IMG/VR virus record: IMGVR_UViG_3300012931_000015
Span: 99,579-163,578 of that record
Source: a virus
DNA: 64,000 bases
Reading direction: 5' to 3' (one strand)
Below, in pieces: positions 30,971 through 40,065 of this stretch (position 1 is its first letter; each line of letters begins with the position of its first letter). The translations under genes were made by a program, and so were the position numbers. The notes under the pieces are model-generated. The model saw only the letters and a list, made by a program, of their open reading frames with translations, was not told where the DNA came from and did no database searches.

Positions 30971-31495
30971 TTACTTCCACTTATTACCTTCGGTTAAACC
31001 ACTAAACAAAGAATTTTTTTTACTTCCTGAACCGTTTTCAGATATAGCCACTTTTTTCATTCTTTTCTTAGCTTCTTCAACTTTATCAGCAGGTTTTTTT
31101 TCTTCTGCATCTTCTTTATCTTCAATTTCTGTTTCTTCTTTTACTTCTTCATTTTCGTCTTCATCATTATCTTCTACTTCATTTCCAACTTCTTCTTTTT
31201 TAGCACCGCATTTTTCTTGAATACCTGTGTCATCATCTTCTACATTCTGCTCATCACTATCCATAGAAGTATCTTCTTCTTTTTTTGCTCTAGCTTCTTC
31301 AGCATCATCAGCAGTGAACGGCTTCGCTTGTTTTCCCCCGAAGTTTTCTGAATTATCTTCTTCTTTTACTTTAAAGAATAATTCATCTTTTGCTTCAAGA
31401 ACATACTTACCTAACTTTATTTCTCTACCTTCAGGTAATACATATTTTTTTAAAACACTAACCTTTTGTTTTTTTTCTTCTTTTATAATACGCAT
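30971..31495 (-). CDS. Acidic, prohead-core-like protein
   Basis: A 174-residue protein. The N-terminal 42 residues are a variant module (IKEEKKQKVSVLKKYVLPEG ... LGKYVLEAKDELFF), then VKEED and 100 residues of Glu/Asp/Lys-rich, disordered sequence, ending LFSGLTEGNKWK. The acidic low-complexity middle is like T4 gp22/gp67-type core proteins and like the scaffold in this window. It also has candidate L-T-E|G and V-K-E|E sites. Immediately after a virion gene. Confidence 0.55.
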   Translation of the reverse strand: MRIIKEEKKQKVSVLKKYVLPEGREIKLGKYVLEAKDELFFKVKEEDNSENFGGKQAKPFTADDAEEARAKKEEDTSMDSDEQNVEDDDTGIQEKCGAKKEEVGNEVEDNDEDENEEVKEETEIEDKEDAEEKKPADKVEEAKKRMKKVAISENGSGSKKNSLFSGLTEGNKWK

Positions 31496-31540
31496 ATTAT
31501 TTTTCTCCTAATATATTTTTATTTTAAATATTTAATTTTT

Positions 31541-32077
31541 TTATAAATATCCGCGATCGCTCTTACTCAAATATAACATTTCCACATTTGCCTCTAACGG
31601 AGAATCTTTCTCACTATGAGAAAAACTTATTCCGTCAAGTTTAATAATTTTACATTTTCTAAACCTTATTGCATTTCTTGTAGGAACTTCTGCTCCACCT
31701 TCTTCTATATCAATAGGCTGAACAATTACATCAACACGCAAAGAATCATCGGGTAATCTAGCACCTGTTTCAGGATCACAGCTTGCATCTAACCACTGCT
31801 TTAATTGATTATAGCAACTCCAGCTTTTTGGTACATCAAAAGTAAAAGTAAAATGCTTAGTTTCTGTATGACCCCCCGTTTTCTCAAAATCTAAACCATG
31901 ATATGATCGAGTGTAAACTCCTTTTTCTTCACCTGGAACTTCAAAAGTTTTAGCTCTTATAACTAATTGAGTAACTCCATCTCCTTGTGAAAAAGGAAAA
32001 CCATTTGGGAATATCAGATTATAATGACACTTCATCTGGTCATCACCTAGAACATAAGCTGTATCTATACCTGCCAT
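31541..32077 (-). CDS. Tail tube protein, gp19-like
   Basis: A 178-residue protein. The pattern F-x-V-P-G-E-E-K-G ... GLDFEKTGGHTETKHFTFTF ... YNQLKQWLDASCDPETGARL matches T4 gp19-type tube proteins (about 160 aa). The C-terminal ISFSHSEKDSPLEANVEMLY also fits. It polymerises into the inner tube around which the sheath contracts. It lies four genes downstream of the portal with sheath adjacent. Confidence 0.85.
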   Translation of the reverse strand: MAGIDTAYVLGDDQMKCHYNLIFPNGFPFSQGDGVTQLVIRAKTFEVPGEEKGVYTRSYHGLDFEKTGGHTETKHFTFTFDVPKSWSCYNQLKQWLDASCDPETGARLPDDSLRVDVIVQPIDIEEGGAEVPTRNAIRFRKCKIIKLDGISFSHSEKDSPLEANVEMLYLSKSDRGYL

Positions 32078-32097
32078 AATTTATTTTCTCCTAAAGT

Positions 32098-32706
32098 TTA
32101 TTTATATGTAATTATATAAGATAAATTTTTACCATCTATAACAACAATTCTTCCATCATCACTTTTTACATTTGCTGAATATTGACTCATTGTTATAGTA
32201 TTAGCACCCTCAACAAAATGTATATTAGAAGCATCACCCTTAACTTTTGCAACAATAGGTATAATTGCTATGATTAAATCACCTTCTGATTTATTTCTTA
32301 CAAAAACAGATTTAGCATCCATTATTTTGTCTAAAACATCATTTGATATTTTTGCTTCTTTTATTTTAAGTTTACTTTCTAATTTATTTATTTCTTCTTT
32401 GATATTTTTAATTTCATTTTTTACTGACATTTTATTTTCCTTAAATTGAGACCAATCTTGAAAAGCATCTTCTTCATCTACTGTTCTTTTTTCAAAATCT
32501 ATATTAATTTCTTTCTTTGCAGTTTTTGTGTCAACATAAGTTATATCTTTTGATATTTTAGGATTTTTATAAGAAGGTGCGCTTTTCATACTATAAAAAG
32601 CTTGAACATATTTTTCATTATTAACAAAAATATAATCACCACCATTAAATATTCCTTGTTTGACTGATTTTTGTAATTCTTCTATATTTTTAAATTTATT
32701 GTTCAT
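32098..32706 (-). CDS. Putative virion protein with internal translation start
   Basis: A 202-residue protein. The first 92 residues (MNNKFKNIEELQKSVKQGIF) form one domain. Then comes FKENKMSVKNEIKNIKEEIN, in which AAGGAAAATAAA lies before the internal ATG (32430), so a 110-residue C-terminal product is likely. That product opens with the helix shared with the 27733-27996 protein, then KIKE|AKISN, and ends in a beta domain. It lies between sheath and tube. Confidence 0.55.
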   Translation of the reverse strand: MNNKFKNIEELQKSVKQGIFNGGDYIFVNNEKYVQAFYSMKSAPSYKNPKISKDITYVDTKTAKKEINIDFEKRTVDEEDAFQDWSQFKENKMSVKNEIKNIKEEINKLESKLKIKEAKISNDVLDKIMDAKSVFVRNKSEGDLIIAIIPIVAKVKGDASNIHFVEGANTITMSQYSANVKSDDGRIVVIDGKNLSYIITYK

Positions 32707-32715
32707 TTTCTTTCC

Positions 32716-34590
32716 TTATAAAATAGTATTAACATTAACTTCACCCTGCGGTAGTCTAATAACTTCAAGTTCTGTTTTCTCACTTGTAGGTGTAGCCTGA
32801 AATACTATAACTGCTTTAAATTTTCGCTGTTGCAATATTGAAGTAGTATTAATTCTATCATCATCTGCTAAACCAGCTAAATAAGTACAATATCCATCTG
32901 GATGATTTGCATCTCCACGAAGTATAGGATCAATCATTATTGTAAACTTACTTTCAAAAAGCTGTCTTCTATATCTATCATTAAACTTAAATTCCTGATC
33001 TCTTAAAATATCGTTGACAGTCTGATAAATAATTAAGTTCAACAATCGTCTAGTTCCTATAAAACTTGTATCCGTATTTGTAGTAATAGCTGTTCTATCA
33101 CCATAAGTCATATAACCATATTTTGGGTCATAAACATGAGGATTTAATCTTGCATCATCTAAAGCCTGAAGCTCTCCACCAACTATATCTGTAAACTCAT
33201 GTTCAAGTTCTTTAATACCTGTTCCAAGTTCTCCACCATAATTTCCATCATTTGTTCCGGCAGGAGCAAGACTATTAAATACCGGACTCATTTTTGCCAT
33301 ATTTCTTGCATCTCTTCCAACCAAAGAAGTCCAGAAGTAAGTACCCGAAACATAAGGATTTTCAACTCTACCCCAATTACAATAGAAAGCCATTTGATCT
33401 GTATTTATACTATAACCTGCTTTTGTAGCAATAATAGCAGTTGCACTAGCCTCACCAAAAGGCATTGTAACAACACCGAACGCTTTATATAATTGATAAG
33501 TCGTAACTAAATCATATATTTTTGCTATACATGAAGCTAGACCTGATGTATCGACAAGTAAATCAGCACTGTAAGTATTTTTCTTTTTAGCATAATCCCA
33601 ACTTAAATTACGCTCTGTTGCTGTAATTGCAGAACCTCGTTTACCGCTTGCTAAGTTTGTATAACTTCCTTCAGTTGTAATTGCAGTATGAGCACCTGCA
33701 TAGTTAGTATTTACAACATACGTTAAATACATATCTTCTTCAAAAACTTTTCCGATGTAAACAGGTCTACCAGCATCATTCTTTTTAGTTTCTGTTAAAC
33801 TAAACTCATAACGCCCTACATAAGCTACATTAGAATTATCATCAATTTCTTGTAAATCAACTGTATAAATTCCATCAGCACCAGAAGTTCTACTTATAAG
33901 TTTTGCCTTTAACCAAGTTGCACTTGGACTAATAGGAGTAAGTATAAATCTTATATCATCACAATCATAAGCATACTGAACATATATTTCAGTTCCACTT
34001 GCAGGAGCAGTATCAAAAACTAAAGTTAAAGCTCCCGTACTTCTTACAAGCTGTGATCCTGTATCTAAAACACTTGCTGTTAAAACTTCTGTTGCTACAT
34101 TTGAAGGTGTAACAGTATATTCAGTTTCAACATCATCGCTGTCAATAAGTATTAATTTTGTAAGTGATACATTGACATAAGGTAAATTAGTTAAAGTAGT
34201 TGTAAAAGTAACGGTTGAACCATCACCTGTATCAACTAAATCCCTAACAGGAAATTCATCAAAGTCTAAATTTGTTAAATCAGGTATACCAGCAGTTAAA
34301 GCATGAAAGCCATCAACTTTTGAAGCAACTCCACCAAATTTTGCATCGCTAAAATAAGGAGCACAAATCCAAGCAGGAGCGGTTTTAACGTATTCAATTA
34401 CTTCCATTACTTCATCATAAGTAGAAGATGGTTTTCCCAAAAATTCAATTGCTTCAAATTCTGAGCTTATCTTACGAGGAAGTTTTGTACCTCTTGATGC
34501 TTCTACTACAAAATAACCAATTTCTGTTGCATCTAAAGTATTGTAAGATGCCAAGTCGATTTCCTGTACGCTTGATCTATAAGTTGCCAT
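32716..34590 (-). CDS. Tail sheath protein, gp18-like
   Basis: A 624-residue protein. An N-terminal sheath domain (MATYRSSVQEIDLASYNTLD) and a C-terminal domain with TVNDILRDQEFKFNDRYRRQ and LRGDANHPDGYCTYLAGLAD match T4 gp18-type sheath proteins (T4: 659 aa). Residues 110-210 are an inserted GDGSTVTF Ig-like domain, partly identical in DNA with the insert in the major capsid gene. The protein forms the contractile outer tube. Confidence 0.85.
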   Translation of the reverse strand: MATYRSSVQEIDLASYNTLDATEIGYFVVEASRGTKLPRKISSEFEAIEFLGKPSSTYDEVMEVIEYVKTAPAWICAPYFSDAKFGGVASKVDGFHALTAGIPDLTNLDFDEFPVRDLVDTGDGSTVTFTTTLTNLPYVNVSLTKLILIDSDDVETEYTVTPSNVATEVLTASVLDTGSQLVRSTGALTLVFDTAPASGTEIYVQYAYDCDDIRFILTPISPSATWLKAKLISRTSGADGIYTVDLQEIDDNSNVAYVGRYEFSLTETKKNDAGRPVYIGKVFEEDMYLTYVVNTNYAGAHTAITTEGSYTNLASGKRGSAITATERNLSWDYAKKKNTYSADLLVDTSGLASCIAKIYDLVTTYQLYKAFGVVTMPFGEASATAIIATKAGYSINTDQMAFYCNWGRVENPYVSGTYFWTSLVGRDARNMAKMSPVFNSLAPAGTNDGNYGGELGTGIKELEHEFTDIVGGELQALDDARLNPHVYDPKYGYMTYGDRTAITTNTDTSFIGTRRLLNLIIYQTVNDILRDQEFKFNDRYRRQLFESKFTIMIDPILRGDANHPDGYCTYLAGLADDDRINTTSILQQRKFKAVIVFQATPTSEKTELEVIRLPQGEVNVNTIL

Positions 34591-34668
34591 AATTTATTAA
34601 TCTCCTTCTAAAGTTCAATGTTTAATTTATCTATTTTATTTATTCGTTTATTCTAATTTATTCATAAT

Positions 34669-34677
34669 TATTAGTAA
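34669..34677 (-). promoter_or_regulatory. TACTAATA motif
   Basis: Minus strand GTTACTAATA, 79 bases before the sheath ATG, directly after a 7-bp hairpin (AACTTAT/ATAAGTT) that follows the preceding gene. Confidence 0.4.
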
Positions 34678-34696
34678 CTTATTTATGTATAAGTTG

Positions 34697-35896
34697 TTAA
34701 ATCAATTCCTGTTTAAAAACATTTTGACTATTAAAATCTACATAATTACGAGTTAAAAAAATTTCAGTGAAGGGTAAATATTCCTTGCTAATAAGGTGTT
34801 TTGACTGCACGATTACCCATTTACCACTAAATTCTGTTGCTGTTCCTCTTTTCTCATATAAAGAATTAAATTTTGTACTTACTACTTGACCGGATACTGC
34901 TTTTGGAATAGCCCCCTTTAACACCAATCTCATAACTAGCCAAGCCTGTTGATTTTTATAATGACTTGCAATCCATCCATTGTACTCATCAAGTCCGAAA
35001 TCTTTATTTTTATTTACTTCTTTATCTGAATTTACAAAACCAAAAAATCTATGAGATTTAATATCACTTGCATTATTTTTTAAAACAGGCAATTTTCCAC
35101 TTTGAGGAATCATATCATTTATTTTTTTTTCTTCTTTTTTAGATTCACTCGCTTTTAAATCTAAATAGTGATATGCTGAATTATAATTATCCAGATTGCT
35201 TTCTAATTCTTTCCATATAAGCTTTAAATCATTGACTGTGAAAACTTCAAAATTTTCTGCATTACCTTGATTTAAAGTAAACTCCATAATTGATTGATTC
35301 TGTTTTAGCATATTGCTTATAGTTTCAAAATGATAGCCTCCATTAAGGTCTATAAAAGAAAACATAGGTTCTTTTCCATTATTAACACTATAAGCATATT
35401 TTAAAAGTTCATTTATAAAATCTTCATCTCTAATTAAACCTTGACCCCAAATACCATTATTCATAGTATTCTCAATTGTAGTTTTTAAAAAACCATAACT
35501 TTTCATTACTTGAGTTACTACATCACTTATTTTACCTTGATAGCTTTTTGATTTTGGATTATCTTTTAATATATTTTTATCAATGAAGTTTAGTGTGTTA
35601 TGACCAGATACATAATAATTTCTGTAAAAATCAGTTAATTGATTACCTTCCCAGACAGATTTAAATTTTATCTGATTAGAAGCATCTTCATCGTCCCCAT
35701 ATAAAAATTCCCACTCACTACCTTCAACAAAACCTAAAATTTCAGAGAATAATCCTATTTGATCTTTTATATTAACTTCTGCTTTAGGATATAATTCTTT
35801 TATACTATCACCTAAAACAATTCTGTTAAAATTACGAAAAGTATTAAGTTCTATTTGTGATTTTGTTGAAGATTTAAAACTAAATGTAAAAGCCAA
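34697..35896 (-). CDS. Putative baseplate hub / tail-tip protein
   Basis: A 399-residue protein. The N-terminal FNRIVLGDSIKELYPKAEVN and the following VEGSEWEFLYGDD suggest a tail-hub type beta domain (gp27/VgrG-like), with a helix-rich middle and C-terminal KWVIVQSKHLISKEYLPFTE. The assignment is by fold impression and position, so confidence is low. It is separated from the sheath by 106 bases. Confidence 0.45.
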   Translation of the reverse strand: MAFTFSFKSSTKSQIELNTFRNFNRIVLGDSIKELYPKAEVNIKDQIGLFSEILGFVEGSEWEFLYGDDEDASNQIKFKSVWEGNQLTDFYRNYYVSGHNTLNFIDKNILKDNPKSKSYQGKISDVVTQVMKSYGFLKTTIENTMNNGIWGQGLIRDEDFINELLKYAYSVNNGKEPMFSFIDLNGGYHFETISNMLKQNQSIMEFTLNQGNAENFEVFTVNDLKLIWKELESNLDNYNSAYHYLDLKASESKKEEKKINDMIPQSGKLPVLKNNASDIKSHRFFGFVNSDKEVNKNKDFGLDEYNGWIASHYKNQQAWLVMRLVLKGAIPKAVSGQVVSTKFNSLYEKRGTATEFSGKWVIVQSKHLISKEYLPFTEIFLTRNYVDFNSQNVFKQELI

Positions 35897-35909
35897 TTTA
35901 TTTTACCTT

Positions 35910-36377
35910 TTATTTAATAGTATTTCGTGCTTTTTTTTCTATATAATCTATTTCAGGTAATTTGTTAGAAAAATATATAATTTCCGCATAAAAATTATTA
36001 TATAATTGATCTGTTATTTGTTTTTTCCTATCTGCTAAAAGCAATGGTGATAAAGCATTTTGTTTTGCTAATTTAGGATAATTATGTAATAACATACTTA
36101 GATACATTTTTATATTTGGAGAGGGAAATTCATAACCTTTAAATGTGTACTCTTCTGTTTTACCAATAGTATTACCAGATTCTGGATCATATTCTTGTAT
36201 TTCAACTACTTGATATTTTTCCCATCCACCCCTTCCATCATCTACACGATATACTTTTTTATTAACAATAAAACCTCTCATATCAAATGATTCAATAAAA
36301 ATTGTATCGCCTTTTTTCAATATAGTGTTTCCAATATGCTTCTCTTCTTTCATTATAACTTTTTTTAATTTTTTCAT
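35910..36377 (-). CDS. Module-bearing protein
   Basis: A 155-residue protein. Residues 1-30 (MKKLKKVIMKEEKHIGNTIL, then KKGDTIFIES) are a clear copy of the shared module. The middle is beta-rich, with YRVDDGRGGWEKYQVVEIQE, and the C-terminus is helical (LLLADRKKQITDQLYNNFYA). No other domain is recognised. Located between neck and hub-like genes, among virion genes. Confidence 0.6.
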   Translation of the reverse strand: MKKLKKVIMKEEKHIGNTILKKGDTIFIESFDMRGFIVNKKVYRVDDGRGGWEKYQVVEIQEYDPESGNTIGKTEEYTFKGYEFPSPNIKMYLSMLLHNYPKLAKQNALSPLLLADRKKQITDQLYNNFYAEIIYFSNKLPEIDYIEKKARNTIK

Positions 36378-36415
36378 AAATATTTTTTTCCTTTGTTTTA
36401 TTTATACTGTTTTTG

Positions 36416-37180
36416 TTAAAAACTTGTAACACCCATTTGTTTAGGCATAACAATAACTTTTGTAAATTCAGTCCATTTTGCTATAACATTTTCTCTTAAC
36501 TTTTCTGCTTGAGCTCTCATTGTATCAACATTGACATCTATATCTAAATTATTATTTTTAATCATACCAAAAACATCTGCTATGTGATTAAGAACAAAAG
36601 CCTGTGATAATTCTATGGCTTCTTCTTTTCTTTCAAATCTTATCTCACTAAAATTATAGCTAAACTTCGCCCAAATAATACTAAGCTTTGTAGCTGCTCC
36701 AGCATAGCCTACAACTTTTCTGTTTGCTAAATCAACTACTGCTCTTTGATTTTCTCTTCTACTTATTTTCATATTTCTTAAAGTTATATCCATTTCGCGA
36801 GCTCGATCTGAACCATTGAAATTATAACGAGTTCCATAAGCCCCACCATAAGTAGTAGTTTTACTATATTGATTACCAACCAGAATATCTGCTATTCTAT
36901 TTCCTGTAAGTGATCCGGTTATATTTGCTAAACTGTTTGTCATTCTTACATCTAAAGTAGAAAAAGTATAAACATCAGGAAAAGGTACTTCAAACTCTCC
37001 ATTAACCGAAGTTTGATAACGATCTGTTTTTGGAAACCATCTAAAATATTCTTCAAGTGCTGGTTTTATACAAAGTTCTTTTAAATCAGAATCTTCTAAT
37101 ATAACTTTATCTAATAATGGATAACCAATTTTAGATTTAATACGTTTAAAATCACTTTCATTTATTATAATGTTTGACAA
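36416..37180 (-). CDS. Putative neck / head-tail connector protein
   Basis: A 254-residue protein. Its position directly downstream of the portal and upstream of the hub and sheath fits a gp13/gp14-type neck subunit, and IIINESDFKRIKSKIGYPLL, PALEEYFRWFPKTDRYQTSV and LDVRMTNSLANITGSLTGNR suggest a helix plus beta-sheet. I do not recognise a signature. Confidence 0.5.
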   Translation of the reverse strand: MSNIIINESDFKRIKSKIGYPLLDKVILEDSDLKELCIKPALEEYFRWFPKTDRYQTSVNGEFEVPFPDVYTFSTLDVRMTNSLANITGSLTGNRIADILVGNQYSKTTTYGGAYGTRYNFNGSDRAREMDITLRNMKISRRENQRAVVDLANRKVVGYAGAATKLSIIWAKFSYNFSEIRFERKEEAIELSQAFVLNHIADVFGMIKNNNLDIDVNVDTMRAQAEKLRENVIAKWTEFTKVIVMPKQMGVTSF

Positions 37181-37203
37181 AGTTTATTCCTCAATATTTT
37201 AGA

Positions 37204-39156
37204 TTATGCTTTAAAAAGTTTTCTATTTTTTCTTCCAAAATTTTCTAATAATGCTCGAATGTCTGTGTTATCCATTTCTGTTAATATTTTCTGGTTTTTA
37301 CCTTTCAAAAAAAGACTTTTTGCATTAAGAGAAAATGAAGCATTATTACAGTTAAAAAAATGTCTGTTATCTTTAATACCTTCTAGCCAATTTCTTTTTC
37401 GTCTTTCTTCATACTCTACTTTTTTTATTTCTTTTGTTGTAATAATATTTCTTACATAATTATCTGCTTCTCTTAAACCTCTAGTTCTCAAAATGTTTTT
37501 GTATTTTGATTCAGTTTTAGGTTGGGCTTGGGGTTGATTATTTGTTGGTTGTTCTTCCGGTCTAGGTTTAGCCTTTAAAGCGTCATCAACTAATTTTTCT
37601 ATTTCTTCATCTGTAAAAGGTAAAGAACTCATATAAATCATTTTTAAAACATCAGGAGGTAATGTTGCTTCTCTATCATTTAATACATTATCTTTTAAAG
37701 TTGCAATAATATCATTAGCAAAACGTAATTGATCTCCCTTGTTTCTAATAAGATCAGGATTTTGTTCTGCTTGAGGAAAAGGCATATTTAATTCAAACTC
37801 TGATTCAGGGTCAAGCCCCTTAAATGCTAAATGAATTTTTATCATCAAAGTCAATTCTTCTAATATAGAATTTTGCTGACTAAATACAGCACGACCAAAA
37901 GGCTTATACTGTTGCACTAAAGATATACCTGAATTATACCCACCACTAGAATTCGGGTCAAATATAAATAAAGGAATACCTGAAGCTAAAATTAGATTAT
38001 CTTTTAATAAAGTTACATCTGCTATATCATCAAGATTTTGTCTTGACTCTAAATAACTTACATCATATAATCCCTTAATAGTAAATTCTTTACTTCCCCA
38101 AGTAAACTCTTGTTTTGTATTTTCTTTTTCTGCTAAACCACTATTTTCATATTCAGTTGCAAACTCTAATAATTGTTCCATCATTTCTGTAGGATGAGTT
38201 TTAGGTAAATCAACTTCTATTTTTTCTCTAGGAAATTTTAAACTTCTAGCTATTGTGTGCATAGTCATAGCTGAATCATACATCCTAAAAGGAGCAACCA
38301 TATTTATCATTAATGGCATTCCGAAAGGATCAAACACACTATCATAAACTTTATTTCTAAAATGAAGAACTGACCACGGGCTAACCATAAAATCATTTAT
38401 CTGATAACCTAGTAAATATTTTTTAAATATTGCATTTGAGTCATCATAATTTTCAATATCAGCAATCATCTGTTTTAATCTTATACTATTTTGGGCTAGA
38501 TCAGCCATTGACTGTTGATTTATAAAATCAGTTTCTATCTCTAAAGGGGTAAACTCCATTCTCTGTTTCAAGTGTTCAATTTTAGTTTGGTTTACTTCTA
38601 TTACACCTTGTCCTTCTTTTGTTCCAAGATTCCAGCAAGCATTACCTTTATGAACTAAACTTCTACCAGTTGATCTTATTTTTTCAGGTATAGAAAGATT
38701 AGTAAACATATCATTTATTTCATTTTCAATTTTACTATCAGAAGAAAAGGCTTCTATAATATTCTGTTGACTATCAACCTGTACTATTTCATCAGCATAA
38801 AGTTCTACTGCACGACTATAAATAGGACTATTAAAATACATATAATCCATATCTTTATAAACATCAGTCATTACTTTAAAACTGTCATTACTATCATGAC
38901 ATTGTGATAAAAAGTAATTCCAAAGATTATCAACACGAGAAGAAGTTTTTATAAAAGAAGGAGCAACAGATTTTCTAGCATCTTTATTTATATCAGAATA
39001 AGAAACTTTTGTTTTATCCGGTACTTCAAGTTTAGGTTTAGAACCAGAAACAGTAAGTTTTCTTCCAAAGATACCAGAAAGAGTATTATTTAATTTTTTA
39101 TTATTTGAATTGCTATTACTATCTAATTGAGTTTTTTTCTTATTGTTGTCTGGCAT
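37204..39156 (-). CDS. Portal protein, gp20-like
   Basis: A 650-residue protein with the portal pattern: VYKDMDYMYFNSPIYSRAVE, ARSLKFPREKIEVDLPKTHP, LILASGIPLFIFDPNSSGGY and QYKPFGRAVFSQQNSILEEL, in the order of T4 gp20 (524 aa). A Pro/Gln/Asn linker and about 90 extra C-terminal residues (YKNILRTRGLREADNYVRNI ... LTEMDNTDIRALL) are unusual. The portal ring is the DNA gate and the neck docking site. It is the first minus-strand gene beyond the plus-strand cassette. Confidence 0.85.
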   Translation of the reverse strand: MPDNNKKKTQLDSNSNSNNKKLNNTLSGIFGRKLTVSGSKPKLEVPDKTKVSYSDINKDARKSVAPSFIKTSSRVDNLWNYFLSQCHDSNDSFKVMTDVYKDMDYMYFNSPIYSRAVELYADEIVQVDSQQNIIEAFSSDSKIENEINDMFTNLSIPEKIRSTGRSLVHKGNACWNLGTKEGQGVIEVNQTKIEHLKQRMEFTPLEIETDFINQQSMADLAQNSIRLKQMIADIENYDDSNAIFKKYLLGYQINDFMVSPWSVLHFRNKVYDSVFDPFGMPLMINMVAPFRMYDSAMTMHTIARSLKFPREKIEVDLPKTHPTEMMEQLLEFATEYENSGLAEKENTKQEFTWGSKEFTIKGLYDVSYLESRQNLDDIADVTLLKDNLILASGIPLFIFDPNSSGGYNSGISLVQQYKPFGRAVFSQQNSILEELTLMIKIHLAFKGLDPESEFELNMPFPQAEQNPDLIRNKGDQLRFANDIIATLKDNVLNDREATLPPDVLKMIYMSSLPFTDEEIEKLVDDALKAKPRPEEQPTNNQPQAQPKTESKYKNILRTRGLREADNYVRNIITTKEIKKVEYEERRKRNWLEGIKDNRHFFNCNNASFSLNAKSLFLKGKNQKILTEMDNTDIRALLENFGRKNRKLFKA

Positions 39157-39211
39157 TATTATTATCTATCCTTTATATTCAATAGTTCAAAAAAGCTTAA
39201 TCGTTTCCTTT

Positions 39212-39220
39212 TATTAGTAT
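39212..39220 (-). promoter_or_regulatory. TACTAATA motif
   Basis: Minus strand AAATACTAATAAAAGG, 56 bases before the portal ATG. Confidence 0.45.
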
Positions 39221-39323
39221 TTAAAATCTCATAATATTAAAAACCCTATTAAAAATAGTCGTTTAATAACTTAATTGTAATTGTAAAAAAAGTGTAAATA
39301 ATTAAAATATATTCAAATTATAC

Positions 39324-39352
39324 TTGACTTTTATTCTTAAAAATGGTATATT
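39324..39352 (+). promoter_or_regulatory. Extended -10 promoter of the plus-strand cassette
   Basis: TTGACT at 39324-39329, 17 bases, TATATT at 39347-39352, with TGG immediately before the -10 (extended -10). The first gene starts 30 bases later, with AAGGAG at 39369-39374. Confidence 0.75.
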
Positions 39353-39381
39353 ATGAATATAGATAATTAAGGAGATTAATT

Positions 39382-39861
39382 ATGAGAAAACTAACAAAAA
39401 CTTTTGTGTTCATTTTATTCTTATCAGCTTTGATAGGATGTAGTGCACCAACAACAACATCAGGAAATGATGACTCAGGTACAACTACTGTCTTCACCCC
39501 CTTTGTACCAACAGGGGCAGTTATAACTCCTGTATCTGGTAATGTGTTTACTATTACTTTTGCAAGCTATGATGTATCAAAACATTATGTTAATCTAACT
39601 TCTTTAACCGGAGGTCAAGCAATTATATCATTAACTATCGATGATGATTACTCATCCGCAGTATTATATTTACTTGAATCTATGAATAATACAAATGGTA
39701 AAACTAAACAGACCGTTGATATGGCAACTCATGGAGGTATAACTTCTAAGTCAAATATTTATACTTATCCTGATGGAACTATATGTTTCCAGATCGTTCG
39801 TGCTGGAGGATTTGCGGAAGCTTTCACAATGACAATTACTATAAATACTTATCAGAAATAA
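39382..39861 (+). CDS. Phage-encoded lipoprotein
   Basis: MRKLTKTFVFILFLSALIGC begins a lipoprotein signal (lipobox LIGC) followed by a Thr/Ser/Asn linker and a beta-rich domain of about 110 residues (HYVNLTSLTGGQAIISLTID). As the first gene of an independent cassette with a strong host-like promoter, it fits a moron-type surface protein, perhaps blocking superinfection. This is inference. The mature domain is not recognised. Confidence 0.8.
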   Translation: MRKLTKTFVFILFLSALIGCSAPTTTSGNDDSGTTTVFTPFVPTGAVITPVSGNVFTITFASYDVSKHYVNLTSLTGGQAIISLTIDDDYSSAVLYLLESMNNTNGKTKQTVDMATHGGITSKSNIYTYPDGTICFQIVRAGGFAEAFTMTITINTYQK

Positions 39862-39873
39862 AAAGGAGAAAAT

Positions 39874-40026
39874 ATGTTAAAAAATATCGCCGGATATTCA
39901 AATATTTCTGCGGAGAATTTTGTAAAACAATTTACTGAGAATGAATTAAAAGAATTAAAACTTGCTGTTCAACTTGAACTAAATCAAATAGCAAGGGCTA
40001 AAGCTTTAGCAAGATTAAAGAAATAA
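39874..40026 (+). CDS. Small helical protein (50 aa)
   Basis: ATG with AAAAAGGAGAAAAT upstream. Reads MLKNIAGYSNISAENFVKQF, then a Leu/Ala-rich helix ending LARLKK. It lies between the lipoprotein and ATPase genes in the same direction. Function unknown. Confidence 0.65.
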   Translation: MLKNIAGYSNISAENFVKQFTENELKELKLAVQLELNQIARAKALARLKK

Positions 40027-40065
40027 TAAGCCTTTAAAAATTAAAAGGGAGAAAAACAAAACTAT

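Noticed and set aside
30942-31511. Two plus-strand Ser/Phe-rich open frames
   Set aside because: Same artefact: antisense of the acidic prohead-core-like protein.
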